Positions 35,312 through 43,795 of a stretch of 43,795 bases of DNA are shown here, one piece after another. Made by a program: the position numbers and the translations under genes. The DNA lies in contig JAUVZA010000003.1 of NCBI GenBank assembly GCA_030602805.1, positions 1 through 43,795 on the forward strand. The letters are read 5' to 3'. This DNA comes from Dehalococcoidia bacterium (GTDB lineage Bacteria > Chloroflexota > Dehalococcoidia > Dehalococcoidales > JAUVZA01). The notes below the pieces were generated by a model. It made no database searches and was not told the DNA's origin. It was given only the letters and a program-made list of their open reading frames with translations. How positions within the stretch are numbered: the stretch's first letter is position 1; each line of letters starts with the position of its first letter.

Positions 35312-35791
35312 ATGAAAACAATGAGCTTATTTGAAGAGGCAGACATTGAGGTGCGAGAGCCAGACCCGATGACCACCGTCCAGGTAGGTAGCAGGGTAGC
35401 CCAAATCCCGCTCCGCAAGAGACGGCGGGAGGCCTGTAACAAGCTAATGGAGATACTCCAAGAGCTTGAGGGAAAGGATATCCACATCGGCTCGTATAAC
35501 GCTGGCGGCCGCCACTACTGGGTTGGTAACCTGAAACTCCCTAGGCTCAAGCTAGACTGGTATCCCCCGGCTAAATACAGCAAGGCCTATATCCCCTCTG
35601 CTATTGTCCTCTGGGGGAGCAGGTCAGCTCAGGTCAGGATATTCACAAACTACCTGGTAGCTGTCCGAGAGCAAGAGTATATGGGCTACACCCACTGGCT
35701 TCTGGACTTCCGTAACGGCTTCTGGGAGCACCCGATAGATAGCTACTACTCCCATTATGCCTGTCTAACGATAACCAAGTTTAAGGACTAA
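35312..35791 (+). CDS. Hypothetical protein
   Basis: MKTMSLFEEADIEVREPDPMTTVQVGSRVAQIPLRKRRREACNKLM...; preceded by AGAAAGGAGGTGA. Confidence 0.65.
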   Translation: MKTMSLFEEADIEVREPDPMTTVQVGSRVAQIPLRKRRREACNKLMEILQELEGKDIHIGSYNAGGRHYWVGNLKLPRLKLDWYPPAKYSKAYIPSAIVLWGSRSAQVRIFTNYLVAVREQEYMGYTHWLLDFRNGFWEHPIDSYYSHYACLTITKFKD

Positions 35792-35845
35792 GCAAAATAA
35801 TGCCCGGTCCGAAAGGGGTAACTATGCCCAGAAAGGAGGTAATAA

Positions 35846-36289
35846 TTGAATACGCCAAAGACAGTTGAGAAAGGCATCTCCGAGATAGTAGGTGCCCTTA
35901 CGGATCCTATCCTTGTCTTTCCTGGGGGCTGGGGAGACACCCTCCCCGAGTGGCTAAAGTCTGTTATTACTCTGGAGAGGCTTGTGATGAATATGAGGAC
36001 ACTCAAAGGAGAATTGCCTACAGGAACGGATGCCGAGGCCTGTGCTTATCTCAACACAGCCTCATTTACTCAGCCGATGGGCCATGACTGGACTCAAATC
36101 TACCTCTATATCGCCACCAAGGTTTATGAGAAGTGGCGCACCAAGGAGTCAGGGGTCACAATGCCAGGGGATATCCGGGTGGAATCGCTTAATGATGAGC
36201 AGATGAGAGACCTCAATAGGCTCAAGGCATGGCTCTACAAAAAGCGAACTACAGTGAGGTTAGAGAGAGAGCAAACTGAGAGGCGGTAG
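35846..36289 (+). CDS. Hypothetical protein; in-frame extension after amber stop to 36349
   Basis: 147 aa ORF with TTG start after GAAAGGAGGT. Confidence 0.6.
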   Translation: MNTPKTVEKGISEIVGALTDPILVFPGGWGDTLPEWLKSVITLERLVMNMRTLKGELPTGTDAEACAYLNTASFTQPMGHDWTQIYLYIATKVYEKWRTKESGVTMPGDIRVESLNDEQMRDLNRLKAWLYKKRTTVRLEREQTERR

Positions 36290-36373
36290 AAAAAGGAAGA
36301 GGAGGCAACCAGGAGAAAAGAGGAGCAGCCAGTACTATTTGACTTCTAGTATATTACTAGGAGTATATGACTA

Positions 36374-36409
36374 AGGGGTCGGGGGTTCGAATCCTCCGAC
36401 CCCTTTTTT
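36374..36409 (+). other. tRNA minihelix-like hairpin / possible terminator / possible attachment relic at island right end
   Basis: AGGGGTC GGGGG TTCGAAT CCTCC GACCCCT then T-run: 7+5 bp stem with a 7-nt T-loop-like loop. Confidence 0.6.
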
Positions 36410-36499
36410 GTCTCCAGCTTCAGCTCCTAAGACTACCCTTCTGGAGTACTGGGCTCACTTTTTGCGGTGGTTTCTTCGTTGAATACTTCTATTCAGCAG

Positions 36500-37552
36500 T
36501 TATATCGGTATTTCCGCCATCACTGTAGTGCCTTTGCCTGGCTTAGATTCAATTCTAACACTGCCGTCTAATAGCCGCATACGCTCCTGCATCCCAATAA
36601 GTCCCAGTTTGCCGGCACGAGACAGGTCTTCTAAATTTCCTGGTAGGCGAAATCCCACGCCATTATCCGTAATGCTCACTCTAGTTCTACCATCACCAAA
36701 TTCTATGGTGGCCTCAGCCTTTGTGGCTCTGGAATGTCTCCCGATGTTTCTCATCGCCTCCTGAACGATGCGGAAAAGTATTAGCTCTGTCTCAGGAGTA
36801 AAGCGTCGCTCGGTGCCGAGCACTTCCAAATCTGCCTTTATTCCATGTTGTTCCTTTAGCTCGCTGACCAGCCAGCGCAGTGCTGCCAACAATCCCAAAT
36901 CATCCAACATAGGTGGCCTTAGGTCTTGACCGAAGCGCTGCACGTCCTGCAAAACCTCTTTAATCTGTTTGCCCAAGTCTTCTAAGAAGGCAGCATTGGC
37001 TGTCGGCAGGTTCGTATTACTTCGAACAAAATTGTCCACTTGGCGGTTAAGGGCATAAAGAGTCTGAGCAGTAACATCATGAAGCTCTCGGGCAATACGC
37101 TTGCGTTCTTCTTCCTGAGCCCTAGTAATCTCCTGGAGATAATAGCGCAGGTTGTCCTGTGCTGAATTCAGTTGTGCTAATGCTGCTTCGGTCCTCCCCT
37201 TTTCCTTCACCAGTGTCCAACTCCACAATGAGACTAGCACGCCTACCAGGACGACCCCCACCGTTTCCAGAATGGCATCTGCAGGAGCAGGTGAGATTAA
37301 GGTAGCCCGGGGAAGCATAACAAGCAGTGCAGCAAAGGAGGTGGCTAGGCCCCCAGTTAGCTTGAAGATATAGGCAGAATAGATTATGGGTACTAGAAAA
37401 AGAATGCGTTCCAAGGTATGTCGAGTTAGACCAAAGTGGAAACCAGGGTCGACTGTGCCTGCGTTACCTATCAAACAGGCATAGTGAAGCACGCTACAGA
37501 ATGTGAACAAGGCTAGGATCAGCCAGAAATGACGGTTGCGTATAATTCTCAT
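36500..37552 (-). CDS. NarL-type sensor histidine kinase (HisKA_3 + HATPase)
   Basis: EEERKRIARELHDVTAQTLYALN; LILFRIVQEAMRNIGRHSRAT; DNGVGF; GLIGMQERMRLLDGSVRIESKPGKGT. Confidence 0.93.
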   Translation of the reverse strand: MRIIRNRHFWLILALFTFCSVLHYACLIGNAGTVDPGFHFGLTRHTLERILFLVPIIYSAYIFKLTGGLATSFAALLVMLPRATLISPAPADAILETVGVVLVGVLVSLWSWTLVKEKGRTEAALAQLNSAQDNLRYYLQEITRAQEEERKRIARELHDVTAQTLYALNRQVDNFVRSNTNLPTANAAFLEDLGKQIKEVLQDVQRFGQDLRPPMLDDLGLLAALRWLVSELKEQHGIKADLEVLGTERRFTPETELILFRIVQEAMRNIGRHSRATKAEATIEFGDGRTRVSITDNGVGFRLPGNLEDLSRAGKLGLIGMQERMRLLDGSVRIESKPGKGTTVMAEIPI

Positions 37553-37579
37553 AGGTGAAGCCTCAAAATGCTGAGTTTC

Positions 37580-38290
37580 TCAGAGGTCTTCCAGGGTAAA
37601 CCACCCCCTTTTCAGGCTATATACTACCGCCTCAGAGCGGGAGCCCACTCCCAGTTTGTTAAAGATGCTCCTCATATTGGCTTGAACAGTGCGCTCGCTG
37701 ATGAAGAGAGTCTTACCGACATTCTTATTGCTCATGCCTTTGGCTGCGCTCTTGAGCACTTCCATCTCACGTTCACTCAAGACTTCTACGGATGTGGCCG
37801 ATGCTGGCCCAGTAGCTGGAGAGCTAAAGTGGCTAATTAACTTGCGAAGGACTATAGGGTGAAGTATCTGCTCTCCGGCGTAGACCGCTCGGACAGCACT
37901 AATCAGCTCATCGCCGCTGACATCTTTCAATAGATAGCCAGCGGCGCCTGCTTCCAGCAGGCTGAAAATGTATTCGTCATAATCATAGCCAGTGAGGATG
38001 AGCACTATAGTTGAGGGCAATAGTTCCTTGATCTGCCTGGTAGCTTCGATGCCACTGAGTTTAGGCATAGCGACATCCATGATAATCACATCGGGTTTAA
38101 GTTGACTAGCCAATTGGACTGCTTCCTCGCCATCACCAGCCTCGCCGACAACCTCAAGGTCTTGTTCACGTTCTAGAAGCTGGCGGGTGCCTTGTCTTAC
38201 CACCACATGGTCTTCAGCGAGCAAAATCCTGATGGTATTCATAGCATACCTACTCCCTATCATTATAATCCGTCTTATCGATACCTTCAA
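37580..38290 (-). CDS. NarL/FixJ-family response regulator
   Basis: IRILLAEDHVVVRQGTRQLLE, DVIIMDVAMPKLSG, LuxR-type HTH SEREMEVLKSAAKGMSNKNVGKTLFISERTVQANMRSIFNKLGV. Confidence 0.95.
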   Translation of the reverse strand: MKVSIRRIIMIGSRYAMNTIRILLAEDHVVVRQGTRQLLEREQDLEVVGEAGDGEEAVQLASQLKPDVIIMDVAMPKLSGIEATRQIKELLPSTIVLILTGYDYDEYIFSLLEAGAAGYLLKDVSGDELISAVRAVYAGEQILHPIVLRKLISHFSSPATGPASATSVEVLSEREMEVLKSAAKGMSNKNVGKTLFISERTVQANMRSIFNKLGVGSRSEAVVYSLKRGWFTLEDL

Positions 38291-38473
38291 CTACAGTGAT
38301 TGCCCCATACTAGGAAAGCAAACATATAGGCGGAAATGCCTAGTTATAAAGGCTTAGCCAATGCGGGACTACCTGCGTTTTGGCAAAGACAAAAATAGGT
38401 GCTAAGGCGGATGGCATCAGATTCCTAATATTGTTAAATAGAGGTGGAGAACCAAGGAAGGAGGGGGGAGAAA

Positions 38474-38902
38474 ATGAAAACCAAAGTAATTGAACAGGTA
38501 GAAGAGCTTGTCAAAGACGTTACCACTGTCGAGCAAATTGCTGAGATTGAGAGGGTCATCGCTGAAGCAAAAGGAAAGATTCTACCGGGGCGAACCTTGG
38601 GCTTCTGGGAGGAGAAGACACCCTGCTGGGAGATGTTCCGTTGTCCGGAGGAGTTGAAAACTGAGTGCCCTGCGTTTAAATACCGGTCTCTACCCTGCTG
38701 GGAGATAGAGGGGACATACAGCAAGCTTTACAATTACGGGGCAAAAGGCGACAGCATTGATATCTGCCGAGGGTGCCGAGTTTACAAGAGGTATGGCCAC
38801 GGCGAGTCGATACAGATAAAGCTTCTCGGCAAGGGATTCAATGCTACTCCAGTGTTGGAGAAGAAGGTGAGATTGAGATTGAGAGGGTCAGCGCTGACGT
38901 AA
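38474..38902 (+). CDS. Cys-rich protein with duplicated CWE motifs
   Basis: TPCWEMFRCPEELKTECPAFKYRSLPCWEIEGTY...CRGCRVYKRYG. Confidence 0.65.
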   Translation: MKTKVIEQVEELVKDVTTVEQIAEIERVIAEAKGKILPGRTLGFWEEKTPCWEMFRCPEELKTECPAFKYRSLPCWEIEGTYSKLYNYGAKGDSIDICRGCRVYKRYGHGESIQIKLLGKGFNATPVLEKKVRLRLRGSALT

Positions 38903-38917
38903 AAGGTAATACTAGAA

Positions 38918-39127
38918 ATGAAATATCTAAGAGACGACGATTGTAAAGAGTATTGCGACTACTACCCTGTTTGTGTGAAGTTTGGCAAATTATATCGAGA
39001 GGGCTGTGTATTGGATGGCGAAGAGCTCCCAGAGAAGTATCCTGAGAATACCCAAGAAAGAGAACAAAGATTATCCCTACTTCAGGGGAAGCTTGCCAAG
39101 GAAAATGAAATTCTATCTTCTAAATAA
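38918..39127 (+). CDS. Small Cys-containing hypothetical protein
   Basis: MKYLRDDDCKEYCDYYPVCVKFGKLYREGCVLDGEELPEKYPE. Confidence 0.5.
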   Translation: MKYLRDDDCKEYCDYYPVCVKFGKLYREGCVLDGEELPEKYPENTQEREQRLSLLQGKLAKENEILSSK

Positions 39128-39144
39128 GGAGGAGAAGCACTGAG

Positions 39145-40083
39145 TTGAAAGTTTCTGAATTTTACAAGAAAAGTAAGGCGCCGGTTTTCTCGATCGAGGT
39201 ATCCCCACCACTAAATGGAGAGTCGCTTGACCCAATATTCAACACAATAAACTCCTTTAAGGAGTTTAACCCGGCTTGGTGTAGTGTGACCTGCGGTGCT
39301 CTTGGTAGGCCACGTGGCGGAACGATACCAATCAGTGGAAGGATAAAAAGGGAGTACGGAATAGAAAGCGTGGTTCATTTTATCTGTATGGGTAGATCAA
39401 GGCAAGACATAGAAAATCTATTAACAGATATGAAATATGAAGGAGTTGAAAACGTGCTTGCATTAAGGGGCGATTCACCTAAAGGCAAGACAAGCTTTCG
39501 CTCTCACCCAAAGGGACATCGGTTTGCCTATCAGCTTGTGAGGCAAATTAAGCTCTTGAACCAAGGTAGATACTTGGCAGAAAAAGAAGGTGAATACCGT
39601 GAAGGATTGCCTACAGACTTTTGCATAAGTGTAGCCGGTTATCCAGAGGGGCATCCGGAATGCTCGGATAAGAAAGAGGACTTACAGCACTTAAAAATGA
39701 AAGTGGATGAGGGCGCAGATTACATTACCACCCAGCTTTTCTTCAACGCAGACCACTACTTAAGATTTGTGGAGAATATCAGGAAAATGGGGATACAAAT
39801 TCCCATAATCCCCGGAATAATGCCAGTAGGGAGTTGGCCCCAAATTAGATTTATTTTAAACCAACAGTTAGGAATAAATATCCCCCAACCTTTTATAGAA
39901 AAGCTTGAGAAGTACCACAGCGTGAGAGATAAGACCTCTGCACAAAAGTTTGGAATAGAATACATAGCCTCAATGTGCAAAAGCTTGATAAGTGGCGGAG
40001 CTCCAGGAATACATCTCTATACTATGAACTCACCAACCCGTGGCAGAGGAGTTATCCAAGAAACATTTAACTTAAAGAGGTAA
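39145..40083 (+). CDS. metF: Methylenetetrahydrofolate reductase
   Basis: FSIEVSPPLNG; NVLALRGDSP; SVAGYPEGHPE; ADYITTQLFFNADHYLRFVENIRKMGIQIPIIPGIMPV. Confidence 0.93.
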   Translation: MKVSEFYKKSKAPVFSIEVSPPLNGESLDPIFNTINSFKEFNPAWCSVTCGALGRPRGGTIPISGRIKREYGIESVVHFICMGRSRQDIENLLTDMKYEGVENVLALRGDSPKGKTSFRSHPKGHRFAYQLVRQIKLLNQGRYLAEKEGEYREGLPTDFCISVAGYPEGHPECSDKKEDLQHLKMKVDEGADYITTQLFFNADHYLRFVENIRKMGIQIPIIPGIMPVGSWPQIRFILNQQLGINIPQPFIEKLEKYHSVRDKTSAQKFGIEYIASMCKSLISGGAPGIHLYTMNSPTRGRGVIQETFNLKR

Positions 40084-40086
40084 GGG

Positions 40087-40599
40087 ATGGAAGTAACGAA
40101 GAGTGAAGCACGCCCACGAGAAGAGGTTGGAGTCGGGTATGCCGAGAGGGTCTTCAGACGAATTCAGGAGATAATTGACGATACCGGTGGACAAGCTGGT
40201 GCTCTCATTCGGGTTTTGCAACAAGCACAGGGGCTAATTGGCTATCTCCCTGTGCCGGTGCTAAAGACTATCTCTAGGGACCTAAAGGTCCCCATTAGCG
40301 AAGTATACGGGATAGTCAGCTTCTATCACTTCTTTACTATGGTGCCCAAGGGTAAGCATGTTATCCAGGTCTGCATGGGCACCAGTTGCTATGTTAAGAG
40401 AGGGCAGAGGATTCTTGATGCCTTAAAGAAAGACTTGGGACTTGAGCCTGAGGAGATTACCCCTGATGGCAAATTCTCCCTGGAAACCGTTCGCTGCCTC
40501 GGTTGCTATGGGCTATCACCAGTAATGGCTATCGGGAGTGATGTCCATAGTAAGGTGAAGGCAAGTAAGCTAAAGGATATTCTGGATTCGTATCAGTAG
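40087..40599 (+). CDS. NuoE/HoxE-like 2Fe-2S subunit
   Basis: LIRVLQQAQGLIGYLPVPVLKTISRDLKVPISEVYGIVSFYHFF; CMGTSCYVKRG; CLGCYGLSPVMAI. Confidence 0.93.
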   Translation: MEVTKSEARPREEVGVGYAERVFRRIQEIIDDTGGQAGALIRVLQQAQGLIGYLPVPVLKTISRDLKVPISEVYGIVSFYHFFTMVPKGKHVIQVCMGTSCYVKRGQRILDALKKDLGLEPEEITPDGKFSLETVRCLGCYGLSPVMAIGSDVHSKVKASKLKDILDSYQ

Positions 40600-40611
40600 A
40601 AGGCAATAGAA

Positions 40612-43600
40612 GTGACACGAATTTCCTCTCTAGAGGATTTGAAAAGATTAAAAGCGATTGTAGAGCCCCGTTTCAAGGTGCGTGAAGATAGGGATTTTAC
40701 TAAGATTAAGACTGCACCAGAAATTAATATCCGGGTTTGCCAAGGGAGCGGCTGCACTGCATCTGGGTCAGAGAAAATAACCAAGACCCTTGAGGAGTCT
40801 ATCAAAGCAAGCAGGCTTGAGAAAAGGGTCAAGATAATAATAACAGGGTGTCATGGTCTTTGCGAGATGGGGCCTATAGTTATAATCAATCCCGGGGATA
40901 CCCTTTATACCAGAGTGAAACCGGAGGATGTAGAAGAAATTGTAGAACGACATTTACTAAACGGGGAAATAGTGGAAAGGCTTGTTTATCATGACCCCGT
41001 AAGTGGAAAGCCAATATCAGCCTATAGTGAGATCAGCTTCTATCTAGAACAGGAAAGGAGAGTGCTACATAATAATGGCTTCATTGACCCTTGGAGTATT
41101 GATGAATACATTGCTCGAGATGGTTATCAAGCCCTGGCTAAAGTCTTGACCCAGATGAAGCCGGACAAAGTTATTGATGAGGTTAGGAAATCAGGGTTGC
41201 GGGGGCGGGGAGGAGCCGGCTTCCCCACAGCTACAAAGTGGGGGTTCGTTCGCAGTGCGCCCAGTGAGGAGAAATATGTAGTTTGTAATGGGGATGAAGG
41301 CGACCCTGGTGCTTATATGAACCGGGCAGTCCTGGAAGGCAATCCCCATTCGGTTATTGAGGGGATGGCTATCGGAGCCTATGCTATAGGGAATGTTCGC
41401 CAGGGCTATTCCTATGTCCGAGCTGAATACCCTCTTGCTATTGAAACCCTAAGCCACGCTATTGCCCAAGCCCGAGAATATGGGCTTCTGGGCAAGAATA
41501 TCTTGGGAACCGACTTTGAATTTTCTATTGACATCTTCCCCGGTGCCGGTGCTTTCGTCTGTGGCGAGGAGACAGGTCTTTTAATTTCAATTGAAGGAAA
41601 GAGGGGGAGTCCTCGCCAGAGACCTCCCTTCCCGGCAAATGTAGGGAGAGGGCTTTTTGGCAAGCCTACCACCATTAATAATGTGGAGACATGGTCAGAT
41701 ATCCCCCAGATTATTTTAAGGGGGGCTGATTGGTTCGCCGGCGTTGGCACCGAGAAAAGTAAGGGTACAAAGACCTTCAGCCTAGTAGGGAAAATAAACA
41801 ATACCGGGCTGGTGGAAGTTCCCCTGGGGACACCACTGGGCAAAATTGTCTTTGACATTGGTGAAGGGATACCAGAGGGGAAGAAATTTAAGGCAGTTCA
41901 GATAGGTGGACCTTCCGGGGGGGTTATTCCCATTGAGCATCTCAATACCCCCCTCGATTATGAAGCTGTTACCGCTCTAGGGGCAATTATGGGCTCTGGT
42001 GGGCTCGTGGTGATGGATGAGGATAGCTGTATGGTGGATGTGGCAAAATTCTTCCTTCAGTTTACCAGAGATGAGTCCTGTGGTAAATGCACCCCCTGTC
42101 GGGCCGGGATACCCAAGATGCTGGAGATTCTAAACAAGATTAGCCAGGGCGAAGGAACAATAGAAGACCTAGATGTCTTGTCGGAATTGGCTGAGATGGT
42201 TGCCTCGGCATCCCTATGCGGGTTAGGGCAAACAAGCCCAAATCCGGTCTTAACCACACTGCGACACTTCCGTGAGGAGTACGAGGCTCATATCATAGAT
42301 AAGAAGTGCCCGGCTGCCGTTTGCCAGGCTCTATTTAAAGCTCCCTGTCACCATACCTGTTCCGTGGAACTGGACATCCCCGGCTATATCAGTTTGATTA
42401 AGGAGGGCAGGTTTGTTGAGGCTTACTGCTTAATCAAACAGCGTAATCCTTTTCCCTCCATCTGTGGTCGAGTGTGCCACCACCCTTGCGAGTTTAAGTG
42501 TCGTCGAGCTCAAATCGATGAGCCAATAGCAATCAGAGACCTAAAGAGGTTCGTTGCTGACTACGCCTCTGAGCATGGGGTTGAATATGTTCCCGAGGTG
42601 AAGGGAAGAAAAGAGGAAAGGGTAGCTATCATTGGTGCTGGCCCAGCCGGGTTGTCAGCAGCCTGGGACCTCACACTGGAGGGATACCAAGTTACTGTGT
42701 TTGATGCCCTCCCTGTGGCTGGTGGGATGCTTGCCGTAGGCATTCCTGAGTATCGTCTCCCCAAGGACATTCTCAGAAAAGAAATCCACGATATCGAAAG
42801 GCTTGGGGTAGATATAAGGTTAAACACACCTATTAACGATGTTGATTCCTTGTTGAAAGATGGCTATCAAGCAGTGTTCATCGCTGTAGGTGCTCATAAA
42901 GGAGCTAAGACGGGGATTCCAGGTGAAGACCTGGCAGGAGTCTATGACTCCGTTGAGTTCCTGAAGGAAGCTAATTTAGGGAAAGAAATACAGGTAGGTA
43001 AGAGGGTAGCAGTTATCGGCGGCGGCAACTCAGCCATCGACTCAGCTAGGGTAGCTTTAAGAAAAGGGGCTGAGGAAGTACATATATTCTATAGGCGTGA
43101 AAGGAGGGATATGCCAGCTATAGCTGAAGAGGTGGAGGCTGCCGAAGAAGAGGGAATCCATCTTAACCTGCTGACAGCCCCTACCAAGATTCTGGGTGAC
43201 GATGGAAGGGTTACCGGGCTTGAGTGTATCCGCATGGAGCTGAAGGAGTTTGACCGAAGCGGTAGAAAAACCCCCTATCCGATTGAGGGTTCCGAATACA
43301 AGACAGATATTGACATGGTTATCGAAGCTATAGGTCAAAGACCTGATACCTCTTTTATAAAGGGTAACGGAATCAAAATGGAAAGAGGTGGGATAGTGAC
43401 TGTAGACCGCCGAACATTGGCCACTGGGAGGAAGGGGGTTTTTGCCGGAGGAGATGCGGTAACCGGCCCCCGGACGGCAATCGAAGCTATTGCTGCCGGG
43501 CAGAGGGCAGCCTCTTCTATAAAGAGATATCTTCAGGGGAAGGAGCTTTCGCCTTTAGTGGAGCGTGATGGCTATAGACCAATTGCTATCCCCTCGCTGC

Positions 43601-43767
43601 CGCCAAGTGAGGAGGAGACACGGGAGAAGGCTAGGATTAAGGCTGATGAAATCCCTATGAACGATAGAAAAACCTCCTTTACGGAAATAGTTTTGCCTTA
43701 CAGCCCGGAGCAAGCCAGAGAAGAGGCCTCTAGATGCCTGAGATGCGACCTTGAGGTTGAAGGGTAG
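40612..43767 (+). CDS. NuoF/HoxF-like flavoprotein fused to a GltD/NfnB-type FAD/NAD(P) oxidoreductase
   Basis: GRGGAGFPTATKWGF, GDEGDPGAYMNR, ESCGKCTPCRAGIPKML; then CGRVCHHPCEFKCRR, AIIGAGPAGLSAAWDL, AVIGGGNSAIDSAR. Confidence 0.93.
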   Translation: MTRISSLEDLKRLKAIVEPRFKVREDRDFTKIKTAPEINIRVCQGSGCTASGSEKITKTLEESIKASRLEKRVKIIITGCHGLCEMGPIVIINPGDTLYTRVKPEDVEEIVERHLLNGEIVERLVYHDPVSGKPISAYSEISFYLEQERRVLHNNGFIDPWSIDEYIARDGYQALAKVLTQMKPDKVIDEVRKSGLRGRGGAGFPTATKWGFVRSAPSEEKYVVCNGDEGDPGAYMNRAVLEGNPHSVIEGMAIGAYAIGNVRQGYSYVRAEYPLAIETLSHAIAQAREYGLLGKNILGTDFEFSIDIFPGAGAFVCGEETGLLISIEGKRGSPRQRPPFPANVGRGLFGKPTTINNVETWSDIPQIILRGADWFAGVGTEKSKGTKTFSLVGKINNTGLVEVPLGTPLGKIVFDIGEGIPEGKKFKAVQIGGPSGGVIPIEHLNTPLDYEAVTALGAIMGSGGLVVMDEDSCMVDVAKFFLQFTRDESCGKCTPCRAGIPKMLEILNKISQGEGTIEDLDVLSELAEMVASASLCGLGQTSPNPVLTTLRHFREEYEAHIIDKKCPAAVCQALFKAPCHHTCSVELDIPGYISLIKEGRFVEAYCLIKQRNPFPSICGRVCHHPCEFKCRRAQIDEPIAIRDLKRFVADYASEHGVEYVPEVKGRKEERVAIIGAGPAGLSAAWDLTLEGYQVTVFDALPVAGGMLAVGIPEYRLPKDILRKEIHDIERLGVDIRLNTPINDVDSLLKDGYQAVFIAVGAHKGAKTGIPGEDLAGVYDSVEFLKEANLGKEIQVGKRVAVIGGGNSAIDSARVALRKGAEEVHIFYRRERRDMPAIAEEVEAAEEEGIHLNLLTAPTKILGDDGRVTGLECIRMELKEFDRSGRKTPYPIEGSEYKTDIDMVIEAIGQRPDTSFIKGNGIKMERGGIVTVDRRTLATGRKGVFAGGDAVTGPRTAIEAIAAGQRAASSIKRYLQGKELSPLVERDGYRPIAIPSLPPSEEETREKARIKADEIPMNDRKTSFTEIVLPYSPEQAREEASRCLRCDLEVEG

Positions 43768-43770
43768 ATA

Positions 43771-43795
43771 ATGAGTGAGATAACCTTGACAATCA
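43771..43795 (+). CDS. Start of next ORF, truncated
   Basis: ATGAGTGAGATAACCTTGACAATC (MSEITLTI), consistent with a NuoG/HoxU/FdhA-type ferredoxin-domain start. Confidence 0.4.

Noticed and set aside
14500-36410. CRISPR array or diversity-generating retroelement in the island
   Set aside because: No regularly spaced identical repeats, no cas genes, no reverse transcriptase and no template/variable repeat pair were seen.

Overview
The window looks like a Chloroflexi/Dehalococcoidia-type genome (inferred from gene content only; no marker was run). Ordinary chromosome lies on both sides of a roughly 21.5 kb accessory island (about 14.8-36.4 kb). Left flank: proB, proA, two MFS transporters, rph, an eIF2B/R15P-isomerase-like protein, NUDIX, CinA-C, DUF4349, transglutaminase-like, comEC and comEA, with five copies of a two-hairpin intergenic repeat. 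Right flank: a NarL-type two-component pair, MetF, a NuoE-like subunit and a NuoF-GltD fusion. The island carries a Cro/CI-type HTH, a DnaD-like replisome organizer, a serine recombinase, a catalytic-domain-only tyrosine recombinase, defence modules, a two-domain sliding-clamp-like protein and a right-end array of small unknown genes. The best candidate for an undescribed system is a compact minus-strand operon at 18.9-24.65 kb: HTH, PD-(D/E)XK-like nuclease, C5-cytosine methyltransferase with a PEC motif, Mig-type T:G mismatch glycosylase, a MORC-type ATPase fused to a histidine-kinase core, and a receiver protein with an unknown C-terminal domain. A second module is a Type III-like methylase with a C-terminal PKD-like domain, a helicase, and a nuclease encoded as a separate small ORF. 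A third is a PGN_0703-like nuclease paired with an unknown protein. The right end also has a β-clamp-binding motif stranded behind an in-frame amber codon and a hairpin with tRNA minihelix geometry. All assignments come from reading motifs by eye; no database search was run.
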